A DNA stretch of 64,000 nucleotides, from the NCBI RefSeq assembly GCF_027257935.1, contig NZ_JANZKW010000001.1, positions 124,001 to 188,000 on the forward strand. Reading direction: 5' to 3'. This stretch comes from Chitinimonas sp. BJYL2 (lineage in GTDB: Bacteria; Pseudomonadota; Gammaproteobacteria; Burkholderiales; Chitinimonadaceae). Shown here one piece after another: positions 46,791 through 55,426 of this stretch. The notes beneath the pieces were generated by a model that was not told the DNA's origin, did no database searches, and saw only the letters and a list, made by a program, of their open reading frames with translations. Position 1 is the first letter of the stretch; the number at the start of each line of letters is the position of its first letter. Made by a program: the position numbers and the translations under genes.

Positions 46791-46808
46791 GGCCCGCAAA
46801 CGCGGGCC
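46791..46808. repeat. Hairpin between ald and puuD
   Basis: GGCCCGC (46791-46797) and GCGGGCC (46802-46808) form a 7-bp perfect stem with loop AAAC. On the minus strand the following sequence is GGTTTATTG, so it is at best a weak attenuator. Confidence 0.6.
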
Positions 46809-46827
46809 GTGGACTTCAGTTCAGGCT

Positions 46828-47943
46828 TCAGTTCAACAGGCTGTCTGCCGCTACATATTCATAGCCCAGGTCACGGGCGACGGCAGCATAGGTCACCTTG
46901 CCTTCACACACGTTCAAGCCATTACGCAGATGCGCGTCTGCCTTGAGCGCAGCCTTCCAGCCCTTGTTGGCAATGGCGACGGCATGCACCAGCGTGGCAT
47001 TGGTGAGGGCAATGGTCGACGTACGCGCCACACCGCCCGGCATATTGGCCACGCAGTAATGGGTGATGCCATCGACTACATAGGTGGGTTCCTGATGCGT
47101 GGTGGCCTTCGAAGTCTCGAAGCAACCGCCCTGATCAATCGCCACATCCACCAGCACCGAGCCGGGCTTCATCAGCTTGAGTTGGTCGCGCGTCACCAGC
47201 TTGGGCGCCGCAGCACCCGGAATCAGCACCGCGCCGATCACGGCATCGGCCACCTTGAGTTCGTTTTCAATCGCATCCTGGGTGGAGTACAGCGTCTTGA
47301 TGCGACCACCGAAGGCTTCATCGATTTCCTTCAGGCGCGGCAGCGAGCGATCCAGAATCGTCACGTCGGCGCCTAAACCGGCCGCCATACGCGCAGCGTG
47401 CGTACCTACCACACCACCGCCAATCACGGTGACATGGCCGGGCGCCACGCCAGGCACACCACCCAGCAGTACGCCCGAACCACCCTGCGACTTTTCCAGC
47501 GCGCGCGCGGCAGCCTGGATGGCCATGCGGCCTGCCACCTCGGACATGGGCGCCAGCAGCGGCAAGCCACCGCGTGCATCGGTAACCGTTTCGTAGGCAA
47601 TTGCAATCGCCCCGCTCTTGACGAGGGCCGCGGTCTGCTCAGGATCGGGAGCGAGATGCAGATAGGTGTAGAGGATCTGGCCGGGGCGCAGCATGGCGCA
47701 CTCAACCGGCTGGGGTTCCTTGACCTTGATGATCATATCGGCGCGCTTGAAGATCTCTTCGGCGCTGGCAATGATCTGCGCGCCGGCTGACACATATTGC
47801 TCATCGGGAAAACCGATGGCCGTACCGGCGTTGGTCTGCACCAGTACTTCGTGACCGTTGCGCTTGAGTTCCTTGACGCCCGCGGGCGTGAGGCCCACGC
47901 GGTACTCGTGATTCTTGATTTCCTTGGGTACGCCGATCAGCAT
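46828..47943 (-). CDS. ald: Alanine dehydrogenase
   Basis: NAD-dependent enzyme of 371 residues interconverting L-alanine with pyruvate and ammonia. [20 protein letters not shown] at the N terminus, VKVKEPQP with the substrate lysine, and [21 protein letters not shown] for NAD binding are characteristic. It heads the minus-strand polyamine run. Since SpuC makes alanine from pyruvate, Ald here could regenerate pyruvate and release ammonia (inference). CGGAG precedes the ATG. A PuuR-like box overlaps the likely promoter. Confidence 0.95.
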   Translation of the reverse strand: MLIGVPKEIKNHEYRVGLTPAGVKELKRNGHEVLVQTNAGTAIGFPDEQYVSAGAQIIASAEEIFKRADMIIKVKEPQPVECAMLRPGQILYTYLHLAPDPEQTAALVKSGAIAIAYETVTDARGGLPLLAPMSEVAGRMAIQAAARALEKSQGGSGVLLGGVPGVAPGHVTVIGGGVVGTHAARMAAGLGADVTILDRSLPRLKEIDEAFGGRIKTLYSTQDAIENELKVADAVIGAVLIPGAAAPKLVTRDQLKLMKPGSVLVDVAIDQGGCFETSKATTHQEPTYVVDGITHYCVANMPGGVARTSTIALTNATLVHAVAIANKGWKAALKADAHLRNGLNVCEGKVTYAAVARDLGYEYVAADSLLN

Positions 47944-48046
47944 GCTTGTCTCCGTATCCTTATATATGGATGTCTGGGCTGCTTTGGGGGACGCTGCACC
48001 GCCGTGATGCGTAAAACATTCTCAACGCACCACCGCCTTGCAATGT

Positions 48047-48083
48047 AAAACATATTAAACACCAGCCTCTTCATTTCACACAA
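48047..48083 (-). promoter_or_regulatory. Putative ald promoter overlapped by a PuuR-like box
   Basis: On the minus strand TTGTGT (48083-48078), an 18-base spacer and TTTAAT (48059-48054) make a plausible promoter. AAAACATATTAAACA (48047-48061) matches 12 of 15 bases of the E. coli PuuR consensus (AAAATATAATGAACA, as recalled) and overlaps the -10. The 9-base GTAAAACAT at its left edge recurs at 48011-48019. Confidence 0.5.
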
Positions 48084-48182
48084 GCCGCTTCGCTTGTGCG
48101 CTGCAATAAAAGCAATATCAAGGGGTTTGGGTCGTTTCCGGCGCATCCGGCATGACAAGACTGTATGATTTCGCCATCAGTA

Positions 48183-48200
48183 TGTTTAGAATAATAGACA
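48183..48200. promoter_or_regulatory. Palindromic operator upstream of puuR
   Basis: TGTTTA (48183-48188), 6 bases, TAGACA (48195-48200) is a near-perfect inverted repeat that contains a -10-like TAGAAT (48187-48192). It lies 34 bases before the puuR ATG, consistent with autoregulation. It is a weaker match to the PuuR consensus than the site near ald. Confidence 0.45.
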
Positions 48201-48233
48201 CTCAAGCCTGCCACATTTAGCAAGGACAATGCC

Positions 48234-48803
48234 ATGACGCTGGAAGTCAGCACCCGACTCAAGATCGTGCGAGAAAAGCACGGCCTGTCGCAGCGCGAGC
48301 TCGCCAAGCGTGCCGGCGTGACCAACAGCACCATCTCCCTGATCGAGCAGAACCGGGTCAGCCCGTCGATCTCCTCGCTCAAGAAAGTGCTCGACGGTGT
48401 ACCCATGAGTCTGGCCGAGTTCTTCACGTTTGATATTGAAGAACCCGCCCGTCCGTCGCCTTTCTTCGGTACCGAGCAGATGCCCGATATCGGTGGCGAT
48501 GGTGTGCGTCTATTGATGATTGGTCATGGCGTGCAGAATCGCCATATCACCATGCTGCGCGAGGTCTACGCGGTCGGCGCCGATACCGGCGCCGACATGC
48601 TGAGCCACACAGGCCAGGAAGTGGGCATCGTGGTGCAGGGCGAGATTGAGCTCACCGTGGGCGACCAGGCTCGCGTGCTCAAGCCCGGTGAAGGCTATTA
48701 CTTTGACTCAAGCGTGCCGCACCGTTTCCGCAATCTGGGCAAGAGCGATGCCGAGCTGGTCAGCGCCAGCCTGGTCAGTCCGAGTTCGGCACCGAGTTTC
48801 TGA
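48234..48803 (+). CDS. puuR: Cupin-domain XRE-family regulator PuuR-like
   Basis: A 189-residue regulator. It has an N-terminal Cro/C1 helix-turn-helix (5-65; LSQRELAKRAGVTNSTISLIEQN) and a C-terminal cupin_2 domain (about 105-180; EVGIVVQGEIELTVGD, GEGYYFDSSVPHRFRN). This is the PuuR architecture, in which the cupin binds putrescine and relieves repression. It is divergent from the ald-puuD-puuA-spuC run and followed at 68 bases by an aldehyde dehydrogenase gene. AAGGA precedes the ATG. Confidence 0.92.
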   Translation: MTLEVSTRLKIVREKHGLSQRELAKRAGVTNSTISLIEQNRVSPSISSLKKVLDGVPMSLAEFFTFDIEEPARPSPFFGTEQMPDIGGDGVRLLMIGHGVQNRHITMLREVYAVGADTGADMLSHTGQEVGIVVQGEIELTVGDQARVLKPGEGYYFDSSVPHRFRNLGKSDAELVSASLVSPSSAPSF

Positions 48804-48870
48804 TTCATCCCGATGCCGGCGCAACTCCGCGCCCGCACCAACCTCTGTATCTGATTGAGGGAGCCTCCCC

Positions 48871-50286
48871 ATGAAGCGTTACGACAAGCTGTACATCAAT
48901 GGCCAATGGGTCACACCCCATGGCAGCGGTTACACCCAGATCATCAACCCGGCCACGGAAGCGGCTTTTGCCGAGGTGGCCAATGCCGATCTCGATGATG
49001 TGAACGCCGCCTTCGCGGCCGCGCGCGCCGCCTTCCCGGCTTGGTCGCGCACCACAGCGGCCGAGCGCGCCGAGTGGATTCGCAAGCTGCATGCCGCGCT
49101 CGACAAGCGCAAGGACGAGCTCGCACTGGCAATTTCGCAGTCCATGGGCTGCCCGCTGGAGATCGCCAAGATCATTCAGGTGAACTGCGTGAAGGCCTTC
49201 GAGAAGTTCGCCGACCGGGCCTTCGAGATGGAGAAGGAAGTCCGCGTCAACAATTCGCTGGTGGTGCGCGAAGCGGCCGGCGTGTGCGCCTTCATCACGC
49301 CGTGGAACTACCCGCTGTACCAGCTGATCGGCAAGGTGGCGCCGGCGCTGGCCACAGGCTGCACCATGGTCATCAAGCCCTCGTCAGTCACGCCGCTGCA
49401 AGATCTGATCTTTGCGGAAGCGGTGGCCGAAATCGGCCTGCCGGCGGGCGTATTCAACCTGATTACGGGTCGTGGTGGCGTGCTGGGCGATGCGATGGTT
49501 ACCCACCCTGAAGTGGATGTGGTGTCGTTCACTGGCTCCACCGCTACCGGCAAGCGCATCCAGAAGCTCGCGGCCGACAGCATCAAACGCGTGTGTCTGG
49601 AACTGGGCGGCAAGTCGCCGTTCATCATCACTGAAGACGCGCCGCTTGAAAAAGCCGTCACGTTCGGCGTGAAGGACGTGATGATCAACAGCGGCCAGAC
49701 CTGCATTGCGCTGTCCCGCATGCTGGTGCCTGCCAGCCGCTATGAAGAAGCCGTACAGATCGCCAAGCGCGTGGCCGAAGGCCTCAAGGTGGGCGACCCG
49801 ATGGACAAGGACACCTACATGGGTCCGATGAGTTCGATGGGCCAGCGCGATACGGTGCTGTCCTACATCCAGAAGGGTCTGGACGAAGGCGCCAAGCTGG
49901 TGACGGGTGGCCTGGATTACCCCGCTGGCATCAGCAAGGGCGCCTACGTGAAGCCGACCATCTTCCGTGACGTCAACAACAAGATGGCCATCGCCCAGGA
50001 AGAAATCTTCGGGCCGGTGATCTGCATGATTCCGTATTCGGACATCAACGAAGCCATCGCCATTGCCAACGACAGCATCTACGGCCTCTCCAGCGGCGTC
50101 TGGGCCGGCACGCAGGAGGCGGCGATTGCGATTGCCCGTCAGCTACGTACGGGTGGCTGCTATGTGAACGGTGGCGACTTCAACTACGACGCACCGCTGG
50201 GTGGCTACAAGCAATCGGGCAATGGCCGCGAGTGGGGCGACTTCGGGATTCACGAGTTTTACGAAATCAAATCCATGCAGCTGTAG
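48871..50286 (+). CDS. Aldehyde dehydrogenase, likely for aminobutyraldehyde intermediates
   Basis: NAD(P)-dependent ALDH-superfamily enzyme of 471 residues. It has FITPWNYPLYQLIGK, the catalytic Glu in CLELGGKSPFI, the catalytic Cys in NSGQTCIALSR, and EEIFGPVICMIPY. It follows puuR and is followed by a strong terminator, so puuR-aldH is an operon. Context suggests oxidation of gamma-glutamyl-aminobutyraldehyde (PuuC role) or 4-aminobutyraldehyde from SpuC. The sequence alone does not fix the substrate. Confidence 0.9.
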   Translation: MKRYDKLYINGQWVTPHGSGYTQIINPATEAAFAEVANADLDDVNAAFAAARAAFPAWSRTTAAERAEWIRKLHAALDKRKDELALAISQSMGCPLEIAKIIQVNCVKAFEKFADRAFEMEKEVRVNNSLVVREAAGVCAFITPWNYPLYQLIGKVAPALATGCTMVIKPSSVTPLQDLIFAEAVAEIGLPAGVFNLITGRGGVLGDAMVTHPEVDVVSFTGSTATGKRIQKLAADSIKRVCLELGGKSPFIITEDAPLEKAVTFGVKDVMINSGQTCIALSRMLVPASRYEEAVQIAKRVAEGLKVGDPMDKDTYMGPMSSMGQRDTVLSYIQKGLDEGAKLVTGGLDYPAGISKGAYVKPTIFRDVNNKMAIAQEEIFGPVICMIPYSDINEAIAIANDSIYGLSSGVWAGTQEAAIAIARQLRTGGCYVNGGDFNYDAPLGGYKQSGNGREWGDFGIHEFYEIKSMQL

Positions 50287-50305
50287 TCGTGTGCAGCACC
50301 CCGCT

Positions 50306-50328
50306 AAGGCCGGCAATATGCCGGCCTT
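50306..50328 (+). terminator. Terminator after aldehyde dehydrogenase gene
   Basis: AAGGCCGGCA (50306-50315) and TGCCGGCCTT (50319-50328) form a perfect 10-bp stem with a 3-base loop. An AT-rich but not pure T tail follows. Confidence 0.8.
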
Positions 50329-50358
50329 ATTCATTGGAACCCCGTCACCCCGCCCGCC

Positions 50359-50877
50359 ATGAAGAACCTGCAGACCACGCGGCTGCTGATCCGCCGCCTG
50401 ACCCTTGCCGACGCTGGCTTCATGCTGGCACTGCTGAATACGCCATCGTGGTTACAGTTCATCGGCGACCGCGGCGTGCGCACACTGGCTGATGCAGAGC
50501 GCTACATCGCACAAGGGCCGATGGCCCAGTATGCCAGCCTGGGTTTCGGGTTCTGTGCCGTCGAGTCCACCGCAAGCGGCGAGGTCATGGGTATATGCGG
50601 ATTGACTCAGCGCGATTACCTGGACGCGCCGGATATCGGCTTTGCTTTCCTGGATGATTACTGCGGCAAGGGCTATGGCTACGAGGCCGCCGCCGCGGTG
50701 TTAGAACATGCCTGGCGGGAACTGGGCCTGACGCGCATCCTGGCAACAACCCGGCTGGACAACCTGAACTCGCAGAAACTGCTGGTGAAGCTGGGCCTGC
50801 GTTTCAACCGTGTCATCCCCCACCCGGATGGCAACCGCGAATTGATGCTGTACACCATCGACAAACCCGCGCACTGA
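50359..50877 (+). CDS. GNAT N-acetyltransferase (RimJ/RimL-like)
   Basis: A 172-residue GNAT protein. It has RLLIRRLTLADAGFM at the N terminus, an acetyl-CoA loop region YCGKGYGYEAAAAVLEHAW, and NLNSQKLLVKLGL, typical of the RimJ/RimL branch that acetylates ribosomal or other N termini and small molecules. It stands between the polyamine terminator and the Anbu locus and appears to be its own unit. Substrate unknown. Confidence 0.9.
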   Translation: MKNLQTTRLLIRRLTLADAGFMLALLNTPSWLQFIGDRGVRTLADAERYIAQGPMAQYASLGFGFCAVESTASGEVMGICGLTQRDYLDAPDIGFAFLDDYCGKGYGYEAAAAVLEHAWRELGLTRILATTRLDNLNSQKLLVKLGLRFNRVIPHPDGNRELMLYTIDKPAH

Positions 50878-51047
50878 GCCCGCCTGCACCATCGTCGCGC
50901 AGCATGACCTGTGCGCACGCACCATCGCAGTGCCACGCTACAAGTGCAGTCTCACACGCAGCATGACAAACCGCTGATTTGTATCGGCATTTACTCTCTG
51001 GCACAGCCCTTGCAGTTGCACAGGCAAACCACTGCGGGATCTGCCTC

Positions 51048-52481
51048 ATGCACGCGCTCACCCTCCCCGCCCACGGTCATTACGACGAGATGCTGCTGCA
51101 AAGCGGCGCACTCAGGCCGCATTACGCGCCGTTTGCCGCCTGGCTGCACGCGCAGACGCCGGAGGCGCTGGCCAAGAAGCGGGCTGAAGCGGACTTGTTG
51201 TTCCACAAGGTGGGCATCACCTTTGCCGTGTATGGCGATGAAGCGGGAGCCGAGCGGCTGATTCCGTTTGATACCGTGCCGCGCATCGTCCCCAGCGATG
51301 AATGGCGCATGCTCGAAGCCGGCCTGCGCCAGCGGGTAACGGCGCTGAACCGGTTCCTGAGGGACATCTACCACGATCACGAGATCATCAAAGCCGGGCT
51401 GATCCCTGCCGAGCAGGTGTTTGCCAACGCGCAATACCAGCCCGCCATGCAGGGGCTCGATCTGCCGCACGGCATCTACGCGCACATCACCGGCGTGGAC
51501 CTGATACGCCATAGCGACGGCGGCTACTACGTGCTCGAAGACAATCTGCGTGTGCCCTCGGGCGTGAGCTACATGCTCGAAAACCGCAAGATGATGATGC
51601 GGCTCTTCCCCGAGCTGTTCGCGCGCTATCAGGTCGCCCCGGTAGCGCACTACCCGACCTTGCTGCTGAACACGCTGCGCCATGCCAGCGTGGCCGATAA
51701 CCCCACGGTGGTGGTGCTCACGCCGGGGCCATTCAACTCGGCTTACTTCGAGCACGCCTTCCTGGCCCAACAGATGGGCGTGGAGCTGGTCGAGGGGCAG
51801 GATCTGTTCGTCAAGGACAATTACCTCTACATGCGCACCACCGTCGGCCCGCAGCGCGTAGATGTGATCTACCGCCGCATCGACGATGCCTTCCTCGACC
51901 CGCTGGCCTTCCGCGCCGATTCGATGCTGGGCGTGCCGGGGCTGCTGTCGGTCTACAAGGCGGGCAATGTGATTCTGGCCAATGCCATCGGTACCGGCGT
52001 GGCCGATGACAAGTCGATCTATCCCTATGTGCCCGACATGATCCGCTTCTACCTGGACGAGGAGCCCATCCTCCATAACGTGCCCACCTGGCAATGCCGC
52101 AAGCCCGAAGACCTTGATCATGTGCTGACCCATATGGCCGAGCTGGTAGTCAAGGAAGTCCACGGTGCGGGGGGCTACGGCATGCTGGTCGGGCCGTCGG
52201 CCACAGCGGCCGAGGTGGAGGCCTTCCGCGAGCGGGTGCGCGCCAATCCCGGCAACTACATCGCCCAACCCACGCTCTGTCTGTCGAGCTGCCCGACCTT
52301 TGTGGAGAGCGGCATCGCACCCCGGCATATCGATTTGCGCCCGTTTGTGCTCAGTGGCCGCGAGATCAGCATGGTGGCCGGCGGCCTGACACGGGTCGCG
52401 CTCAAGGCCGGATCGCTGGTGGTCAACTCATCGCAGGGCGGCGGCACCAAGGACACCTGGATACTGGAAGGTGCAGCATGA
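51048..52481 (+). CDS. Circularly permuted type 2 ATP-grasp protein
   Basis: A 477-residue protein starting MHALTLPAHGHYDEML. YVLEDNLRVPSGVSYMLENR, the FAVYGDEAGAERLIPFD segment and VVKEVHGAGGYGMLVGP (ATP-binding) are typical of the circularly permuted ATP-grasp family that co-occurs with alpha-E, transglutaminase and Anbu genes and is predicted to form peptide or isopeptide bonds. The ribosome site is weak (GGGA, 9 bases upstream). The end overlaps the next GNAT gene by 4 bases, so translation is coupled. Confidence 0.92.
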   Translation: MHALTLPAHGHYDEMLLQSGALRPHYAPFAAWLHAQTPEALAKKRAEADLLFHKVGITFAVYGDEAGAERLIPFDTVPRIVPSDEWRMLEAGLRQRVTALNRFLRDIYHDHEIIKAGLIPAEQVFANAQYQPAMQGLDLPHGIYAHITGVDLIRHSDGGYYVLEDNLRVPSGVSYMLENRKMMMRLFPELFARYQVAPVAHYPTLLLNTLRHASVADNPTVVVLTPGPFNSAYFEHAFLAQQMGVELVEGQDLFVKDNYLYMRTTVGPQRVDVIYRRIDDAFLDPLAFRADSMLGVPGLLSVYKAGNVILANAIGTGVADDKSIYPYVPDMIRFYLDEEPILHNVPTWQCRKPEDLDHVLTHMAELVVKEVHGAGGYGMLVGPSATAAEVEAFRERVRANPGNYIAQPTLCLSSCPTFVESGIAPRHIDLRPFVLSGREISMVAGGLTRVALKAGSLVVNSSQGGGTKDTWILEGAA

Positions 52482-53041
52482 ACACCCATGTGGATATCGA
52501 GATAGTCTCCGCCGCCAGCGGCCCGCTGCTGGTGCCCGAGCTGGCTGCCCTGCTGATTGATGTCGTGGAACACGACGCCAGCATCGGCTTTCTGGCGCCG
52601 CTGGGCATGGATGCAGCACGCCGCTACTGGCAGGGCGTGGTCGAAGAGTTGACGCACGGCAATCTGCGCATGTGGGTCGCGCGCGTCAACGGGCTGGTGG
52701 TGGGCACAGTGCAGCTTGATCCCTGCCCACGCGCCAATGGCCGCAACCGTGCCGAGGTCTGCAAGCTGATGGTGCATAGCGGCTCGCGCGGACAAGGCAT
52801 TGCCAGCCTGCTGATGGCGGCACTCGAAGGCTGCGCGCGCAAGCTCGATCGCGGCCTGCTGTATCTGGATACCGAAGCCGGCTCACCGGCCGAGAAGCTG
52901 TATCAGTCGCTAGGTTACACGCGCGTGGGCACTGTCCCCGACTATGCCGCCAAGCCCGATGGCACGCTGATCGCCACGGCTTACTACTACAAGCAGCTGA
53001 TCGATCGCAGCCTCAGCCCCATGCCGGGAGGAACCGTCTGA
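52478..53041 (+). CDS. GNAT acetyltransferase embedded in the Anbu operon
   Basis: A 187-residue protein. An N-terminal helical region precedes the acetyltransferase core: LRMWVARVNGLVVGTVQL, the acetyl-CoA loop SGSRGQGIASLLMAAL, then YLDTEAGSPAEKLYQSLGY. It overlaps the ATP-grasp gene by 4 bases and the alpha-E gene by 1, so it is firmly within the operon. In the usual form of this locus the ATP-grasp and alpha-E genes are adjacent, making this insertion notable. Confidence 0.9.
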   Translation: MNTHVDIEIVSAASGPLLVPELAALLIDVVEHDASIGFLAPLGMDAARRYWQGVVEELTHGNLRMWVARVNGLVVGTVQLDPCPRANGRNRAEVCKLMVHSGSRGQGIASLLMAALEGCARKLDRGLLYLDTEAGSPAEKLYQSLGYTRVGTVPDYAAKPDGTLIATAYYYKQLIDRSLSPMPGGTV

Positions 53042-54009
53042 TGCTGTCTCGCACCGCCTCGCAGCTCTACTGGATGAGCCGCTATCTGGAGCGCGCCGAG
53101 AACCTCGTGCGCATGCTCGATGTCACCCACTCGCTCTCGCTCCTGCCGCAATCGCGCGGCGCTGCTACCGAACTGGCCGCGCCGCTAGCCGTTACCGGCA
53201 GCCTCGATGCCTATCATCTCAAGCACGACAAACTGGCGGCCGACACCCTGTTCAACTTCATGGCGCTGGATCTGGACAACTCGGCCTCGGTGCTCAGCTG
53301 CCTCAAGTACGCGCGCGAGAACGCCCATGCGGTGCGCGGCCAGATCACGGCCGAGATGTGGGAAGCCATCAACAGTACCTGGCTCGAAGCGCGCGAGTTG
53401 CCGCGCCGCGGCATTCCCAGTGTGTCGAGCTTTTTTGACTGGGTGAAGGAGCGCTCGCATCTGTTTCGTGGCGCCACCTATGGCACCTTGCAACGCAACG
53501 ATGCCTACTGCTTCATCCGTCTTGGCACCTTTATCGAACGGGCCGACAACACCGCGCGGCTGCTTGATGTGAAGTCGCAACTTATCTCCCCGGCACGCGA
53601 CACCCTGATGCCGGTAGACGCCCCGGCCGAAAGCGCACCGGACTTCTATGCCTGGAGCGCGCTGCTGCGCTCATTGTCAGCGTTCGAGGCCTACCACGCC
53701 GTGTACCGCGACGCACTCGATGGCCGCCGTGTCACCGAACTCCTGATCCTGCGGGCCGATGTGCCCCGCAGCCTGCGCGCCTGCTGCGACGAGATCAACG
53801 CCATCCTGCCGCAGATCCAGTCGGTACACGGCGCCCGTGATGCCGGCCGCCATGTGAAGCAGCTCGCCGGCAAATTGGCGATCCAGATCGAATATGGCTC
53901 GGTGGACGAAATCTTCGATCTGGGTCTGCACGACTGGCTCACCGGCTTTCTGGAGCGCTCGGCACGCATCGGCGGCGCCATCCAGCAAGCCTATCTGGAG
54001 GCCGCATGA
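53041..54009 (+). CDS. Alpha-E domain-containing protein
   Basis: A 322-residue all-helical alpha-E family protein, with MLSRTASQLYWMSRYLERAENLVRML at the N terminus and FIRLGTFIERADNTARLLD in the middle. Family members partner with circularly permuted ATP-grasp enzymes and are thought to assist the ligation or a linked transfer. It overlaps both neighbours. A conserved Glu/Arg helix (ERAEN, ERADN) occurs twice. Confidence 0.93.
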   Translation: MLSRTASQLYWMSRYLERAENLVRMLDVTHSLSLLPQSRGAATELAAPLAVTGSLDAYHLKHDKLAADTLFNFMALDLDNSASVLSCLKYARENAHAVRGQITAEMWEAINSTWLEARELPRRGIPSVSSFFDWVKERSHLFRGATYGTLQRNDAYCFIRLGTFIERADNTARLLDVKSQLISPARDTLMPVDAPAESAPDFYAWSALLRSLSAFEAYHAVYRDALDGRRVTELLILRADVPRSLRACCDEINAILPQIQSVHGARDAGRHVKQLAGKLAIQIEYGSVDEIFDLGLHDWLTGFLERSARIGGAIQQAYLEAA

Positions 54010-54515
54010 CCGTACCCGTTTCAATCCGTCCTGCCAGCACCGACGATGCGGCGCAGATCACCGCGATCTACAACCCTTACGTGCTCGAAACCACCATCAG
54101 TTTCGAGGAGCAACCCGTCAGTGCCTCGGAGATGGTGTCGCGCATCCTGGCCGTGCAGGCGGAAGGCCTGCCCTGGCTGGTCGCCGAACAGGGTGGGCAG
54201 ATCGTGGGCTATGCCTATGCCACACCCTGGCGGGGCCGGACGGCCTATCGCCACTCCGTTGAGACCACGGTCTACCTGACCCGTACGGTGTGTGGTCAGG
54301 GCGTAGGCAGGCGTCTGTACGAACAATTGCTAGCCACCCTGAGCGCGGGTGGCAAGCGCGCCGTCATCGGCGGAATCGCCCTGCCCAATGCGGCAAGCAT
54401 CGCGCTCCATGAAGGGCTCGGCTTCAAGCCGGTGGCACGCTTTGAACAGGTGGGCTACAAGGCCGGTCGCTGGGTCGATGTGGGCTACTGGCAACTGTTG
54501 CTTGATGCCGCCTGA
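54006..54515 (+). CDS. GNAT acetyltransferase, phosphinothricin-acetyltransferase-like
   Basis: A 169-residue GNAT protein of the PAT branch. It has IRPASTDDAAQITAIYNPYVLETTISFEE, GYAYATPWRGRTAYRHSVETTVYL and the acetyl-CoA loop TVCGQGVGRRLYEQLL. PAT-like enzymes acetylate free amino groups of amino acid analogues such as phosphinothricin or methionine sulfoximine. It overlaps the alpha-E gene by 4 bases and sits 13 bases before the transglutaminase gene. This is the second acetyltransferase in the operon. Confidence 0.92.
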   Translation: MTVPVSIRPASTDDAAQITAIYNPYVLETTISFEEQPVSASEMVSRILAVQAEGLPWLVAEQGGQIVGYAYATPWRGRTAYRHSVETTVYLTRTVCGQGVGRRLYEQLLATLSAGGKRAVIGGIALPNAASIALHEGLGFKPVARFEQVGYKAGRWVDVGYWQLLLDAA

Positions 54516-54528
54516 GCGAACCCGACCC

Positions 54529-55323
54529 ATGCGCCTCGCCATCGAACACGACACCCATTACCGCTACGACAGCCCGGTGCGCCGCAGCATCCAGTACTTG
54601 CGGCTGACACCGCTGAGTTCAGCCCGCCAGCAGGTCTTGCAATGGCAACTGACCCTGCCCGCCAACGCCAGCGCCGGCATGGATGCCTACGGCAACACGC
54701 TCCATGTGCTCACGCTCGACCGCCCTCACAGCGAGATCCGCCTGCACGCCAGCGGCGTGGTAGAGACGCGCGACGGTGCCGCCCTGGCTGAGCCTGATAG
54801 CAGGCTGCCACCCGCCGTCTTCCTGCGCGACTCAGTCCTCACCCAGGCCGACGCCGCCCTCAGCGACTTCGCCCTGCCCTATGCCGGCAAACTCATCCGC
54901 TCGCGCCGCGAAGGCTTGCTGACCCTGATGGCGGCACTGGCAGCGCGCATGCCTTACACCCCGGGCAGCACCGACGCCGCCACACCGGCCAGCGCAGCGT
55001 TTGCCCGCGCCAGTGGCGTGTGCCAGGACCATGCCCAGGTTTTTGCTGCCTGCGCACGCAAGCTCGGTGTGCCGGCGCGTTATGTGAGCGGCTATCTGGC
55101 AGCGGATGCCGAGCATGTCGCGAGCCACGCCTGGACAGAAGTCTGGCTGGATGAGGGCTGGATCGGCATCGATGTCAGCAACCAGTGTCTGGCAGAGGCG
55201 CGTCACGTCAAACTGGCCATCGGGCTGGACTATCTGGATGCCTGCCCGGTGCGCGGCATGCGCGTCGGCGGCGGTAACGAGGCCATGCTGGCCGTGGCGC
55301 GCGTGGCCGCCAGCGAACAATGA
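54529..55323 (+). CDS. Transglutaminase-like peptidase
   Basis: A 264-residue protein with an N-terminal Transglut_N-type beta domain (MRLAIEHDTHYRYDSPV) and a papain-like core. The catalytic triad is visible: Cys in ASGVCQDHAQVFAACARKLG, His in ASHAWTEVWLDEG and Asp in IGIDVSNQ. It is a standard partner of the ATP-grasp/alpha-E/Anbu set, where it is predicted to cut or transfer peptide bonds. The start at MRLAIEHD was chosen since the upstream in-frame region lies inside the GNAT gene. Confidence 0.93.
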   Translation: MRLAIEHDTHYRYDSPVRRSIQYLRLTPLSSARQQVLQWQLTLPANASAGMDAYGNTLHVLTLDRPHSEIRLHASGVVETRDGAALAEPDSRLPPAVFLRDSVLTQADAALSDFALPYAGKLIRSRREGLLTLMAALAARMPYTPGSTDAATPASAAFARASGVCQDHAQVFAACARKLGVPARYVSGYLAADAEHVASHAWTEVWLDEGWIGIDVSNQCLAEARHVKLAIGLDYLDACPVRGMRVGGGNEAMLAVARVAASEQ

Positions 55324-55426
55324 ACCCAGCCTTGCATACCGGCAAACCTGGCTTGCCGTACGCGCTCCCCGGCCTCGCCATGGACAGGCTACACTGCCGC
55401 ATCCCTGTTTACGCGGCCGTCCTGCC

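Noticed and set aside
41720-47376. Several long plus-strand frames opposite potG, spuC, puuA, puuD and ald
   Set aside because: All are antisense to strongly supported genes and show His/Arg/Gln-rich composition typical of shadows.
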